From JASBZA01 sp964345295 (GTDB taxonomy: Bacteria > Bacillota > Clostridia > Saccharofermentanales > Fastidiosipilaceae), in contig CAYFQG010000003.1 of the NCBI GenBank assembly GCA_964345295.1, forward strand, positions 26,436 through 90,435: 64,000 nucleotides of DNA. Direction: 5' to 3'. Shown here in pieces: positions 8,489 to 17,623 of the stretch. Each line of letters begins with the position of its first letter. Positions within the stretch are counted from its first letter, which is position 1. A model generated the notes under the pieces. The model worked only from the letters and a program-made list of their open reading frames with translations. It was not told the origin of the DNA and made no database searches. The translations under genes and the position numbers were made by a program.

Positions 8489-8986
8489 ATGGCCGATATC
8501 GATAATTGGAACAACAGAGTGGATTCGGACGAAGATTTGAAGGACACTTATGAATTAGTAGAACGTCTGGAGCAAATGATTATTCAAGCCAGGTCGGTAC
8601 CCTTTTCGTCCAACTGCATGGTGGACAGAGAAGAGGCATTGGTTCTGGTGGGCCTTATTCGCGACGGTCTGCCGGTAGAACTGAAACAGGCCAAGTGGCT
8701 ATTAGACCAGAGCCGCGAGCTTTTAGAGACTGCCCGTCAGCAGGCTACAGAGATTGTAGAAGACGCTCAACATGAAGTGGCCAAAATGATCGACGAGCAC
8801 GAGATTACCCAGCAGGCCAGGCGCTATGCGACCGAAACCGTCCAAGATGCCAACCGTGAAGCCGAGTCCATCCACGAGGCGGCCATCTCTTATACCGAAC
8901 AGCGTTTGACCCATCTGGAAGACCAATTGACCGAACTCTTGGTGACTGTCCGCAAGAACAAAAAGGACCTGCAGGACAATCCCTAA
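8489..8986 (+). CDS. DivIVA-like coiled-coil protein
   Basis: A 165-residue soluble protein, strongly charged, with a predicted long helix/coiled coil from about residue 65 to the end (repeated ARQQATEIVEDAQHE-like heptads). Proteins of this type beside coaD in Clostridia are usually annotated as ATPase or as ATP synthase subunit B/H-like because of the coiled coil; no ATPase motif is present. The first part (DREEALVLVGLIRDGLP) may be a small helical head. It starts at ATG 8489 after AGAAGGAGATAAG. A scaffold or division/envelope role is conceivable but not shown. Confidence 0.75.
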   Translation: MADIDNWNNRVDSDEDLKDTYELVERLEQMIIQARSVPFSSNCMVDREEALVLVGLIRDGLPVELKQAKWLLDQSRELLETARQQATEIVEDAQHEVAKMIDEHEITQQARRYATETVQDANREAESIHEAAISYTEQRLTHLEDQLTELLVTVRKNKKDLQDNP

Positions 8987-9013
8987 GGCTTAAGCCCTGG
9001 AGGTAAATAAAGT

Positions 9014-9460
9014 ATGGAAAAAGCGCAGCTGTCTTTTTTGAACGGCCTAAGCCGTCCGAAACGCATTGTCGCTCTGGTTCTTACTATCCTGGTCTTGTTC
9101 TTTTTTATTGTGGGTATCGTGTCCGGTATCGGCTTTATTAAAGAAAAAATCGGCGATATGGATACACCGCAAGAAGCGGGCCAGACCTTGCTTAAGACCG
9201 TTAAGTCTAACGATTACGATAAATACCAGTCCCTCTTAGCCCAGGATAGTTTCGTCAGAGAAGACCGGGAGCTTTTCGATAAGCTCCGTGACGCTGTGAT
9301 GAAGAACGAGGATGCCATGGTATCGAATTTTGTCCTGATCCGCCTGGAGAACGGCCGTCAATACCTTTGCTCCCTGTTCTATGATTCGGCGAAAAAAGAA
9401 TTCTCCTTTAGGACCATTAACGAAGTCCCTGCGGCCATGCAAGACCTCTTTGTATCCTAA
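9014..9460 (+). CDS. Small single-pass membrane protein, unknown function
   Basis: 148 residues: a short basic cytoplasmic stretch (RPKR), one membrane span (about 18-42, IVALVLTILVLFFFIVGIVSG) and an external domain of about 100 residues. The domain begins DTPQEAGQTLLKTVKSNDYDKYQSL, reminiscent of DUF4878-type or NTF2-like lipoprotein domains that place a small beta sheet after a helical start; I do not recognise it firmly. It starts at ATG 9014 after GGAGGTAAA and stands between the coiled-coil gene and ddl, so a surface or cell-wall role is plausible. Confidence 0.7.
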   Translation: MEKAQLSFLNGLSRPKRIVALVLTILVLFFFIVGIVSGIGFIKEKIGDMDTPQEAGQTLLKTVKSNDYDKYQSLLAQDSFVREDRELFDKLRDAVMKNEDAMVSNFVLIRLENGRQYLCSLFYDSAKKEFSFRTINEVPAAMQDLFVS

Positions 9461-9507
9461 GTAGGGCTTGATCAGACAGAATCTGCTTACTCTTTTAAGG
9501 AGTCAAT

Positions 9508-10632
9508 ATGAAAGAAAAATTTAAGATAGGTGTTTTGTTCGGCGGTCGGTCGACGGAGCACAGTATTTCCTGTCGTTCGGCCTGTTCCATGCTGAAAGCT
9601 TTGGACGCTACAGGCCATAGTCTCTACCCGGTGGGAATCAGTAAAGAGGGTGACTTTTATGCTTACGACGGGCCTTATGAGGCGCTTTTGGACGGTAGCT
9701 GGTTGGATCTGGCCAAAGCCAAGGCCGATAAAGCCGCGCCCCAAGCTCGGGACCTCCAAAGTCCCGCTTCTTTTATCCGCTACCATTTTGGCGGTGTAAT
9801 TCCTGATGTCATCATCCCTTGCTGCCACGGCATCAATTGTGAAGACGGCGTTTTGCAGGGCTTTTTGGAAATGACGGGCATCCCCTATGTGGGCGCCGGT
9901 GTCCTGGCATCCGCCTTAGGTATGGACAAGGCCATGGCCAAAATCGTCTTCGGCCATGCCGGTATACCTCAAGTGCCTTATGTTCTGGCTTTAAGAGAAG
10001 ATATCGTAGCCGACCCGGACAAGATATTAGACGAAATAGAAGAAAAGCTGGCCTATCCGGTTTTTCTCAAGCCTTCTAACGGAGGCTCTTCCGTAGGGAC
10101 CGTGAAGGCACAAGACAGGCAGAGTCTTTCGAAAGCTTTGGCCTATGTCAGCCAGTTTGACCGCAGAGTCTTGGTGGAAGCTTTCGTTGATGCCAGAGAG
10201 GTTGAAGTGNNNNNNNNNNGGGGTAATTTAGACCTGGCTTTGGCCCAACCCGGAGAAATCGTTAAAGACGAATCGGTGGCCTATTACGACTATGAAACCA
10301 AGTACCTGGCAAGTAGCGGAGCCAAGCTGGAAATACCCGCCCATCTGCCTCAGGAGACCTTAGGGACCTTGCAGACACTGGCGGCCAAAGCCTATCGAGC
10401 CATCGGCTGTACCGGCCTTTGCCGAGTCGACTTCTTCATTGATAAAGAAGGTCAAATCTACCTAAACGAGGTCAACACCATGCCCGGCTTTACCTCTATA
10501 AGCCTTTATCCTCAGGCCTGGGCCGCAGAGGGCCAGACTATGGCCGAGCTCTTGGAGGAACTTTGCTTTTTGGCCATAGAGCTTAAGGCTATTAATCAGA
10601 AAAACTTACATGAAGGGGGATCGAATGGCTAA
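9508..10632 (+). CDS. ddl: D-alanine--D-alanine ligase
   Basis: ATP-grasp enzyme that makes the D-Ala-D-Ala dipeptide for peptidoglycan precursors. The N-terminus has GVLFGGRSTEHSIS; the middle has HGINCEDGVLQGFLE and VGAGVLASALGMDK; the ATP-grasp part has VFLKPSNGGSSVGT; the C-terminus has RVDFFIDKEGQIYLNEVNTMPG with metal-ligand Glu and Asn. A 10-N assembly gap (10210-10219) falls in the usual EVEVxxLGN region; the two sides remain in the same frame, so the gene is probably intact. ATG 9508 follows AAGGAGTCAAT. The Tyr or Phe in the substrate loop that would separate D-Ala from D-Lac specificity was not resolved. Confidence 0.96.
   Translation: MKEKFKIGVLFGGRSTEHSISCRSACSMLKALDATGHSLYPVGISKEGDFYAYDGPYEALLDGSWLDLAKAKADKAAPQARDLQSPASFIRYHFGGVIPDVIIPCCHGINCEDGVLQGFLEMTGIPYVGAGVLASALGMDKAMAKIVFGHAGIPQVPYVLALREDIVADPDKILDEIEEKLAYPVFLKPSNGGSSVGTVKAQDRQSLSKALAYVSQFDRRVLVEAFVDAREVEVXXXXGNLDLALAQPGEIVKDESVAYYDYETKYLASSGAKLEIPAHLPQETLGTLQTLAAKAYRAIGCTGLCRVDFFIDKEGQIYLNEVNTMPGFTSISLYPQAWAAEGQTMAELLEELCFLAIELKAINQKNLHEGGSNG
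10210..10219. other. Assembly gap of 10 N inside ddl
   Basis: Ten N interrupt ddl after codon VEV. The frame is the same on both sides, so the true missing length is 1 modulo 3 if the gene is intact. Confidence 0.99.
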
Positions 10633-11095
10633 GTATTTGCCCGCCTTAATTGACATTCGTAACAAGCAGACGGACGAAGACGGCGATTCTAACGAGATCA
10701 GGGTAAGAACCGAGGGGAAACTCTATTATCTGGAAAATGAGACAGTACTCTACTATCAGGAAGAGGGTACCTCGCCGGACGGAGAAGCCAGCTTTTTTCT
10801 GACCATACCTAGAAACAGTGAGAAAAAAGCGGCTAAGATGGTTCGCTTCGGAGAGGAGCGTATGACCATCCACTTTGAAGAAGGTACCCTATGGGAAACA
10901 GCCCTGGTGACACCCTTCGGTAATCTCAACATCTTCTTTAATACGCAGAAGATGGATTATGACTTAAATGAAGACCAAGGCCGTATACAGATTGAATATA
11001 CTATGGAATTAAGCCGACAAAACCCTATTCGTAACGCTATCGACATTCGCTACAAGGTTTTGTCCGCTAACAAAGAATGGGAGGAGGAAAGATGA
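10625..11095 (+). CDS. DUF1934 (YwiB-like) beta-barrel protein
   Basis: 156 residues, a lipocalin-like small beta-barrel of the DUF1934 family found in Firmicutes. Typical features are an early IDIRNKQ strand, ENETVLYYQEEG, and the C-terminal GRIQIEYTMEL strand. The biochemical role of the family is unknown. ATG 10625 is preferred to the upstream GATCG region because GAAGGGGGAT lies directly before it. It overlaps the end of ddl by 8 bases and yceD starts 4 bases before its end, so it is translationally tied into this wall/translation operon. Confidence 0.85.
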   Translation: MAKYLPALIDIRNKQTDEDGDSNEIRVRTEGKLYYLENETVLYYQEEGTSPDGEASFFLTIPRNSEKKAAKMVRFGEERMTIHFEEGTLWETALVTPFGNLNIFFNTQKMDYDLNEDQGRIQIEYTMELSRQNPIRNAIDIRYKVLSANKEWEEER

Positions 11096-11664
11096 AAGCC
11101 GTAAAGTTTGAGATAAAACCGCTCTTGACTGAGCCGGGGTCTTTGATGGACATCAGCTTCGGACCCGAACAGGAGCTAAACATTGACGATTACGAGGCCT
11201 ATCATTTTACAAGCCCCTTGTCTTTTAAAGGTGACCTCTTATCGGAGGACAGCGGGATTCTGATTTTGGAAGGTAGGCTTTCTATTGATTATGAAGCGGA
11301 ATGTGTTCGCTGCCTGGCACCTATTAAAGATACGTTCGAGTGTGAAGTAAGAGAATATATTTATCCTTTGGACTATAAGACCCATATGCAAGACTTGTGG
11401 GACTTGTCGGACGAAGAGGCGGAGGACTTGCCTGACCCTGAGATGGATCCCGATGAGTTTCTCTTCCATGACGGATCTAGGGTGGATTTGACCAAGGCCT
11501 TGGAAGACCTTTTAATTTTGAATTTACCTATAAGCCCTTACTGCTCGGAAGACTGTCCGGGGCTTTGTCCGGTCTGCGGAAGGCGAAAAGATGACCCGAA
11601 TTGTCATTGTGACGAAGAAAATATTTCAGATAGCCCTTTCGCAAAACTAAAAGACTTGCTATAA
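11092..11664 (+). CDS. yceD: YceD-family (DUF177) 23S rRNA accumulation protein
   Basis: 190-residue DUF177 protein. The family is nearly always encoded directly before rpmF, as here, and in E. coli YceD is needed for normal 23S rRNA accumulation. Cysteines in CVRCLAPI and the C-terminal CSEDCPGLCPVCGRR...CHC form a probable zinc site, typical of the Gram-positive branch. The middle is very acidic (DLSDEEAEDLPDPEMDPDE). ATG 11092 follows GGAGGAAAG and overlaps the previous stop by four bases. Confidence 0.9.
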   Translation: MKAVKFEIKPLLTEPGSLMDISFGPEQELNIDDYEAYHFTSPLSFKGDLLSEDSGILILEGRLSIDYEAECVRCLAPIKDTFECEVREYIYPLDYKTHMQDLWDLSDEEAEDLPDPEMDPDEFLFHDGSRVDLTKALEDLLILNLPISPYCSEDCPGLCPVCGRRKDDPNCHCDEENISDSPFAKLKDLL

Positions 11665-11707
11665 TGGGGAACGTTCACGAAAAAATGAGAGAATGGGAGG
11701 GGAGAAA

Positions 11708-11884
11708 ATGGCAGTACCTAAAAGGAAATGGTCTAAGGCTAGAACCAGAAGACACCATGCTAATTGGAAATTGCAGCCTTTGAATTTAGTAGAATGCCCA
11801 CAATGTCATGAACTTAAGATGACCCATCGCGTTTGCAAGAATTGTGGTTACTATAAGGGCGAAGAAGTTGTAGCCCAGGACTAA
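11708..11884 (+). CDS. rpmF: 50S ribosomal protein L32
   Basis: 58-residue bL32. It starts with the conserved MAVPKRKWSKAR and contains the zinc-ribbon CPQC...CKNC (CxxC pairs 12 residues apart), so it is the zinc-binding form. ATG 11708 follows GGGAGGGGAGAAA. It closes the yceD-rpmF unit and is followed by a terminator-like hairpin. Confidence 0.98.
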   Translation: MAVPKRKWSKARTRRHHANWKLQPLNLVECPQCHELKMTHRVCKNCGYYKGEEVVAQD

Positions 11885-11919
11885 TAGGCGATAACTTAAG
11901 TCTATAGTGTTTATGAGAC

Positions 11920-11947
11920 AGCGTGAGGCCTTGCTTCACGCTTTTTT
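11920..11947 (+). terminator. Rho-independent terminator after rpmF
   Basis: Stem AGCGTGA / TCACGCT with a loop of about nine bases, directly followed by six T (11942-11947). It lies 36 bases after the rpmF stop and before der. Confidence 0.8.
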
Positions 11948-11965
11948 AATAAGTGAGGACATACC

Positions 11966-13297
11966 ATGCAAAGGGGCGTAGTTGCCGTGGTGGGCCGGCC
12001 TAATGTCGGCAAATCCAGTTTTTTTAATTATTTGGTCGGTGAGAAAATCTCTATTGTAGATGACGTGCCGGGCGTGACAAGAGACCGGATTTACAGCCGG
12101 GCTGAGTGGTTGGACCGGGAATTTTTGCTGGTCGACACCGGGGGTTTGGAACCTGAGAGCGAAGACAATATGCTAAAGGAGATCCGAGCCCAGGCGGAGC
12201 TTGCCATTGAAATGGCCGACTGCATCATTCTCATGGTAGACCAGAAGGTAGGCCTTCAGCCGGGCGATGAGGATATCGCGCAGATTTTAAGGAAGTCCGG
12301 CAAGCCCGTGGTTGTCGCTGTGAACAAGTGCGATGTGCCCGGAGACCTGCCGCTTAATTTTTATGATTTCTACCAGCTGGGTTTCGACCATGTGCACGGA
12401 ATATCGGCTGCCCACGCTTTGGGCATAGGAGACCTTTTGGATGATGTGGTCGCTTACTTGCCCGAGACCTCGGACGAGGAAGAAGAAGAGGTCATCCGGG
12501 TGGCTATTATAGGTAAGCCCAATGTCGGCAAGTCTTCTTTGGTCAATAAGCTCTTGGGCGAAGAACGGGCTATTGTATCGGACATGCCGGGGACGACCCG
12601 CGACGCCACCGATACGCCGCTTAAGAATGAATACGGCAATTACATCCTGGTCGATACGGCCGGTATGCGTAGAAAGAGTCGCATTAACGACGCCCTGGAG
12701 CGTTACAGTACCATGCGAGCCGTGGGTGCTATCGAGAAGGCCAATGTCTGCATCCTGATGATTGACGGTACGGAAGGCATAAGTGAGCAGGATACGAAAA
12801 TTGCCGGCTTGGCTCATAATGCCGGCAAGGGGATTATCGTTTGTGTTAATAAGTGGGACCTGCCACAGGAAGACAAGGCTTTCCCGGCCGAAGAGATGCG
12901 TAATCAGATTATGGAAACACTGGCTTTTATGCCTTATGCGGAGATTATTTTTATCTCGGCTAAAACCGGTCTTAAGATTAACCGACTCTTCGAAGAGATT
13001 AATTTGGTCTATGAAAGCCAACGCAAGAGAATCCCCACCGGTCAGCTTAATGACCTAATCGGAGAAGCCCAGCAAATGCTGCAGGCACCGGGCTATAAGG
13101 GACGAAGACTGAGAATCCAGTATGCAACGCAGGTTGCGGTGGAGCCACCGACCTTTGTCTTCTTTGTCAACAGTGTAGACCTGATGCATTTTTCTTACGA
13201 ACGTTATTTAGAAAATCAAATCCGGCGAGCTTTCGGTTTTCCCGGAACTTCGCTACGCTTTATTTTGCGCGAACGCAAAAAAGAAAAGAGGAATTAA
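11966..13297 (+). CDS. der: Ribosome biogenesis GTPase Der (EngA)
   Basis: Tandem-GTPase essential for 50S subunit maturation. G1 motifs occur twice, GRPNVGKSS near residue 10 and GKPNVGKSS near 183; G3 motifs are DTGG and DTAG; G4 motifs are NKCD and NKWD. A KH-like C-terminal domain ends in RFILRERKK. An acidic linker (SDEEEEE) joins the two G domains. Length 443 is normal. ATG 11966 follows GTGAGGACATACC. typA follows after six bases. Confidence 0.98.
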   Translation: MQRGVVAVVGRPNVGKSSFFNYLVGEKISIVDDVPGVTRDRIYSRAEWLDREFLLVDTGGLEPESEDNMLKEIRAQAELAIEMADCIILMVDQKVGLQPGDEDIAQILRKSGKPVVVAVNKCDVPGDLPLNFYDFYQLGFDHVHGISAAHALGIGDLLDDVVAYLPETSDEEEEEVIRVAIIGKPNVGKSSLVNKLLGEERAIVSDMPGTTRDATDTPLKNEYGNYILVDTAGMRRKSRINDALERYSTMRAVGAIEKANVCILMIDGTEGISEQDTKIAGLAHNAGKGIIVCVNKWDLPQEDKAFPAEEMRNQIMETLAFMPYAEIIFISAKTGLKINRLFEEINLVYESQRKRIPTGQLNDLIGEAQQMLQAPGYKGRRLRIQYATQVAVEPPTFVFFVNSVDLMHFSYERYLENQIRRAFGFPGTSLRFILRERKKEKRN

Positions 13298-13303
13298 TAC
13301 TAT

Positions 13304-15175
13304 ATGCCTAATACAACAAACGGGGCCGGAGCATTCCGTAATGTCGCTATCGTTGCCCATGTAGACCATGGCAAGACCACCTTGGTGGACGCAATGTTAA
13401 AAGGCGCCGGAACTTTCCGGGCCAACGAAGCCGTTTCCACCCGTGTGATGGATTCCAATGATTTAGAGAGAGAGCGTGGCATTACCATTTTGGCCAAAAA
13501 CACGGCCATTCAGTATGGCCCTACCCGCATTAATATAGTCGATACGCCCGGACACCAGGACTTCGGCGGTGAGGTCGAACGTGTCTTGAAGATGGTGGAT
13601 GGTGTCTTGTTGGTCGTGGATGCCTTTGACGGCCCTATGCCGCAGACCCGCTTCGTTCTGCATAAGGCCCTGGATCTTGGTCTCAAGGTTCTGGTCGTTA
13701 TTAACAAAATTGACCGACCGGATGCCAGGCCCGAAGAAGTCTTAGACCTATGCTTAGACCTTTTCATCGAGCTTGAAGCGGACGATGCCCAGTTGGATTT
13801 TCCCGTTTTGTATTGTTCGGCCAAAGAAGGCTATGCCTGCCTGAGTTTGGACGAGTTAGAAGAGGCCAAAGCCAATCCTTCTATGCAACCGCTTCTGGAT
13901 AAACTTTTGGAAGAGATTCCGGCACCGACCGGTGTGGCGGAAGGTCCCTTGCAGGTCTTGGTCAGCAATATTGAGTTTGACCCCTATGTCGGCCGTATTG
14001 CCATAGGCCGGGTAGACAGAGGTGTGGCCAAGCAAAACCAGGCCTTAACTATTGTTCGCAAGGGCGAAGAAGGCCACAGGCAGGGTAAGATTGCCAAGCT
14101 CATGCGCTTTGCGGGCTTGGGCAAAGAAGAGATTAACCGGGCTCCGGCCGGCGAAATTGTGGCCATAGCCGGTATCAGTGATGTGGAAATCGGAGAGACC
14201 CTTTGTGATGTCGACCATGCCGAGGCTTTGGACTTCGTTAAGATAGACGAACCCACCATTGCCATGACCTTTAGTGTCAACGACTCGCCTTTGGCCGGCC
14301 TGGAAGGTAAATACCTGACGTCCCGTCACTTAAGAGATCGACTCTTCCGCGAATTGGAGAAAAATGTGTCCATGCTGGTCGAGGAGACCGACACGGCCGA
14401 TGCCTTCGTAGTGAAGGGCAGAGGAGAGTTGTCCTTATCCATTCTCATTGAAACCATGCGAAGAGAAGGCTATGAGCTGCAAGTCTCCAAGCCCCAGGTC
14501 ATCGTAAAAGAAATCGACGGCCAGAAAATGGAGCCGGTCGAAGAACTTTACATCGATGTCCCCGAAGATTATGTCGGTGTGGTAATAGAAAAATTAGGCA
14601 ACCGCAAAGCCGAGATGACCGAAATGAAGGCCGGCAACAGAGGTTACACCCGTATGGTCTTTACGATTCCGACACGAGGCCTTATCGGCTATAGGTCCGA
14701 ATTTTTGACCGACACAAAGGGCAACGGTATAATGAATTCCGTTATAAAAGACTATGAACCTTGGAAGGGACACATTGAGGCCAGGGCCTCAGGCGTCCTG
14801 GTTGCTACAGAATCAGGCGAGGCTGTAACTTACGGTCTTCACGGTGCCCAGTCCAGAGGCGAACTCTTCATAGAGCCGGGAACCAGGGTCTATGAAGGCA
14901 TGGTCGTAGGCAGGACCAACCAGACCGAGGATGTGGTGGTCAATGTCTGCAAGAAGAAGCACGTCACCAATATGCGTGCAGCCGGGGCGGATGAAGCCCT
15001 CAGACTGGTGACCCCGGTCCAGCTAAGCTTAGAGCAGTTTATGGAGTTTGTATCGGATGATGAGCTTTTAGAGGTAACCCCCCTTCATCTGAGACTCCGC
15101 AAGAAAATACTGGATACCAATCTCCGGGCCAAGGCCAGGAGCCGGGTAAAGAAGGAGAAAGATGCTAACGAATAG
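13304..15175 (+). CDS. typA: Translational GTPase TypA/BipA
   Basis: EF-G-like ribosome-bound GTPase involved in 50S assembly and stress or low-temperature growth. G1 AHVDHGKTTL near residue 19, G2/switch region RERGITI, G3 DTPGHQDFGGEVERVL, G4 NKIDRPDA and G5 CSAKEG are present, followed by EF-G-type domains II, III, V and the BipA-specific C-terminal domain. Length 623 is slightly above the usual 607-615. It is followed by mltG with a 14-base overlap, linking translation and wall genes in one transcript. Confidence 0.98.
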   Translation: MPNTTNGAGAFRNVAIVAHVDHGKTTLVDAMLKGAGTFRANEAVSTRVMDSNDLERERGITILAKNTAIQYGPTRINIVDTPGHQDFGGEVERVLKMVDGVLLVVDAFDGPMPQTRFVLHKALDLGLKVLVVINKIDRPDARPEEVLDLCLDLFIELEADDAQLDFPVLYCSAKEGYACLSLDELEEAKANPSMQPLLDKLLEEIPAPTGVAEGPLQVLVSNIEFDPYVGRIAIGRVDRGVAKQNQALTIVRKGEEGHRQGKIAKLMRFAGLGKEEINRAPAGEIVAIAGISDVEIGETLCDVDHAEALDFVKIDEPTIAMTFSVNDSPLAGLEGKYLTSRHLRDRLFRELEKNVSMLVEETDTADAFVVKGRGELSLSILIETMRREGYELQVSKPQVIVKEIDGQKMEPVEELYIDVPEDYVGVVIEKLGNRKAEMTEMKAGNRGYTRMVFTIPTRGLIGYRSEFLTDTKGNGIMNSVIKDYEPWKGHIEARASGVLVATESGEAVTYGLHGAQSRGELFIEPGTRVYEGMVVGRTNQTEDVVVNVCKKKHVTNMRAAGADEALRLVTPVQLSLEQFMEFVSDDELLEVTPLHLRLRKKILDTNLRAKARSRVKKEKDANE

Positions 15176-16349
15176 GCTCAAAGGCATTATCATCACCTTT
15201 GTCGTTCTGATCTTATTGGCCTCCGGCCTTTATGTCGGCTTTAACAGCGGTTATAAATTTATCCTGAACCAAGACGAACTGGAGAAGGTGGCCAAGCAGG
15301 CAGAAATTGCCGAGCAAAACCCCGATCAGACCAAGCCGACCGGAAAAAATGATATCCGGCCGCCTCGTCATATTAAGAAAGATACCCCGGGTGCCGTTGA
15401 GATTTATATTAAGTCCGGTTGGGGCACATCCGAGATAGCCGAGGCCCTGATGGCCAAGGGCATTATCGACGAGAAGCTGCCTTTCAGCGTCATGGCTAAG
15501 TTAAACGGCTTTTCGGCCTCCTATCAGATGGGTACCCATTATGTTCTTAAAGGCATGGACTACAATGAGATTATGTATAATCTGAGCCTTCCGGCCGAAC
15601 GTGCCAAGATTATTTTCTACGAAGGTTTCAGTTATATCGATATCAAGAATGCCTTGAGAAAAGAGGGTGTCAACTTTAACGAGGAGAAGATGGACAGCCT
15701 TGTCAAGAACTCCTCTATCTTTGCCGACTATTCGTTTATCCGAAACCTTCCTACCGACCAAAAGGAGCGTATCTTCTTCTTAGAAGGTTATCTCTTCCCC
15801 GATACCTATTCTTTTGACCTTAATGCCGACGAGGAAGAAATCATCAGAACCTTCCTCAGCAATACCGAGAATAAGTTAGACAACGAGAAAATTAAAGAAA
15901 GAGCCGAGTACATGGGCATGACCATGGACGAAGTGATTACTTTGGCCTCCGTCATCCAGCATGAGGCCGGAACTCCCTTAGAAATGTACAAGGTTTCCAG
16001 AGTCTTCCATAACCGTATGGATAACGAAGACCTCCTCCAGTCCTGCGCCACGATTAACTACTTAAGGCAGTTAGAAGGCCTTCCCAAGGTCTGGTATGCG
16101 ACCCGGGAAGATGCGGCCAGAGACAGCCACTACAACACCTATAAGTATGCAGGCTTGCCCGTGGGACCTATTTGCAATCCGGGATTAGAAGCTATTCAAG
16201 CCGCACTTTATCCGGATATCAAGGAACCTGACGTTTACTATTTCGTGGCCAAAGGTGACGGCACCAATGCCTTTGCGACCAATTTGGCCGATCACGAAGC
16301 CAACATAGCCCAATACGAAGATAATTGGACCGATGAAAGAATCTATTAA
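15162..16349 (+). CDS. mltG: Endolytic murein transglycosylase MltG
   Basis: Membrane-anchored YceG-family lytic transglycosylase that cleaves nascent glycan strands and so limits chain length. One N-terminal membrane span (about 6-28), a Pro/Lys-rich linker, a LysM-like subdomain (about 75-150) and the YceG catalytic domain with the expected Glu in LASVIQHEAG are visible. The C-terminal YNTYKYAGLPVGPICNPG is a family signature. It starts inside the typA end at ATG 15162 after GAAGGAGAAAG. Its partner synthases, such as the class A PBP at 23.3-25.6 kb, are in the same window. Confidence 0.96.
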   Translation: MLTNRLKGIIITFVVLILLASGLYVGFNSGYKFILNQDELEKVAKQAEIAEQNPDQTKPTGKNDIRPPRHIKKDTPGAVEIYIKSGWGTSEIAEALMAKGIIDEKLPFSVMAKLNGFSASYQMGTHYVLKGMDYNEIMYNLSLPAERAKIIFYEGFSYIDIKNALRKEGVNFNEEKMDSLVKNSSIFADYSFIRNLPTDQKERIFFLEGYLFPDTYSFDLNADEEEIIRTFLSNTENKLDNEKIKERAEYMGMTMDEVITLASVIQHEAGTPLEMYKVSRVFHNRMDNEDLLQSCATINYLRQLEGLPKVWYATREDAARDSHYNTYKYAGLPVGPICNPGLEAIQAALYPDIKEPDVYYFVAKGDGTNAFATNLADHEANIAQYEDNWTDERIY

Positions 16350-17619
16350 TAAAAATTCTGTTTTAAAACCTGAACTCTTACTGCCTGCCGGAGACATGGA
16401 AAAACTAAAAGCCGCCTTTACATTCGGGGCCGATGCTGTGTATTTTGCAGGAGAGTATTTCGGACTAAGAGCCGAACAGACCTCTTTTAGTAAAGAAGAG
16501 ATGAAAGAAGCCATGGCCTATGCGCATAGCTTGGGCAAGAAGGCCTATGTGACGGTGAACAGCCTGGCCCATGAAGACGATTTAAAAGGCTTGGACGCTT
16601 ACATCGCTTTCTTAGAGTCCATTGCGGTTGATGCCGTAATCGTATCGGATCCGGGCATTTTATCGCGCTTTAGAACCCTGGCTCCGGAGATTGAAATTCA
16701 CATTTCAACCCAAGCCTCTACCTGTAACAGTGCGTCTTGTAAGTTTTGGTACGACCAGGGTGTGAAGCGTGTCGTTTTGGCCAGAGAACTGAGCCTTTCT
16801 GAAATTCGCCAAATCAGAGCGAACATTCCGCCCGATATGGAGCTGGAATGTTTTGTGCACGGAGCCATGTGTATGGCCTATTCCGGCCGCTGCCTCCTAT
16901 CCAATGTCCTGACCGGCAGGGATGCCAACCGGGGCCGTTGTGCCCAACCTTGTCGCTGGGAATGGACCTTGCAAACCAGGGGAGAACGGGATGAAATCCA
17001 CGTGGAGGAAGATTCCGAAGGCGCTTATTTCTTCAATTCCAGAGATCTTTGCCTTATCGACCATATCCCAGAATTATTGGACGCCGGCATCAACAGCCTC
17101 AAGGTGGAAGGTCGCATGAAGGGCGCTTTTTATGTGGCGACGGTGGCCAAAAATTACCGAGCCGCTCTGGACTCTTATCTGGAGGACCCGGAAGCGTATC
17201 AAATGAATCCTTTGTGGCGAGAGGAGCTAGATCAGATGGTTCACCGGACCTATGATACGGGTTTTTACTTTGATAAGCCGCAGGAGGACCCCAAGGTAGA
17301 CTTAGAGAGGTCTTATCATAAAGAAGCAACTGTTTGCGGCAGAGTATTAGAAGACGGGCCGGAAAGGATTTACTGCAGCCAAAGAAACAAACTGTATGTA
17401 GGCGACGAAGTAGAAATTATCCGTCCCCAGGGACCTAATTTGAAGCTTCGTATAAGCCGCCTGCAAGACGAAGAAGGAGAGGCTATAGAAACAACCCCTC
17501 ACCCCAAGATGGGCTTTTTCCTTTTCCGTGCGGACCTTAGCCCGGATGACCGGTCCGAACCTATCCCGGCCGGATCTTTCATTAGGCGAGAAGGCGATAA
17601 GGATACGCCCCGCGCTTAA
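16333..17619 (+). CDS. trhP: U32 peptidase-family protein, probable tRNA hydroxylation protein TrhP
   Basis: 428-residue member of the U32 family, now known to contain prephenate-dependent RNA hydroxylation proteins (TrhP for 5-hydroxyuridine at tRNA position 34, RlhA for 23S rRNA). The N-terminus ELLLPAGDMEKLKAAF and the cysteine cluster CFVHGAMCMAYSGRCLLSN...GRCAQPCRW, likely an Fe-S ligand set, are typical. In Bacillus the TrhP-type genes yrrN-yrrO sit near the mltG gene yrrL, and here it overlaps mltG by 17 bases, which supports the tRNA assignment. True protease activity is unlikely. RlhA-like function cannot be excluded. Confidence 0.85.
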   Translation: MKESINKNSVLKPELLLPAGDMEKLKAAFTFGADAVYFAGEYFGLRAEQTSFSKEEMKEAMAYAHSLGKKAYVTVNSLAHEDDLKGLDAYIAFLESIAVDAVIVSDPGILSRFRTLAPEIEIHISTQASTCNSASCKFWYDQGVKRVVLARELSLSEIRQIRANIPPDMELECFVHGAMCMAYSGRCLLSNVLTGRDANRGRCAQPCRWEWTLQTRGERDEIHVEEDSEGAYFFNSRDLCLIDHIPELLDAGINSLKVEGRMKGAFYVATVAKNYRAALDSYLEDPEAYQMNPLWREELDQMVHRTYDTGFYFDKPQEDPKVDLERSYHKEATVCGRVLEDGPERIYCSQRNKLYVGDEVEIIRPQGPNLKLRISRLQDEEGEAIETTPHPKMGFFLFRADLSPDDRSEPIPAGSFIRREGDKDTPRA

Positions 17620-17623
17620 GCTG

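Noticed and set aside
12287..13021. 244-codon open frame antisense to der
   Set aside because: Shadow of der; low complexity and no start signal.
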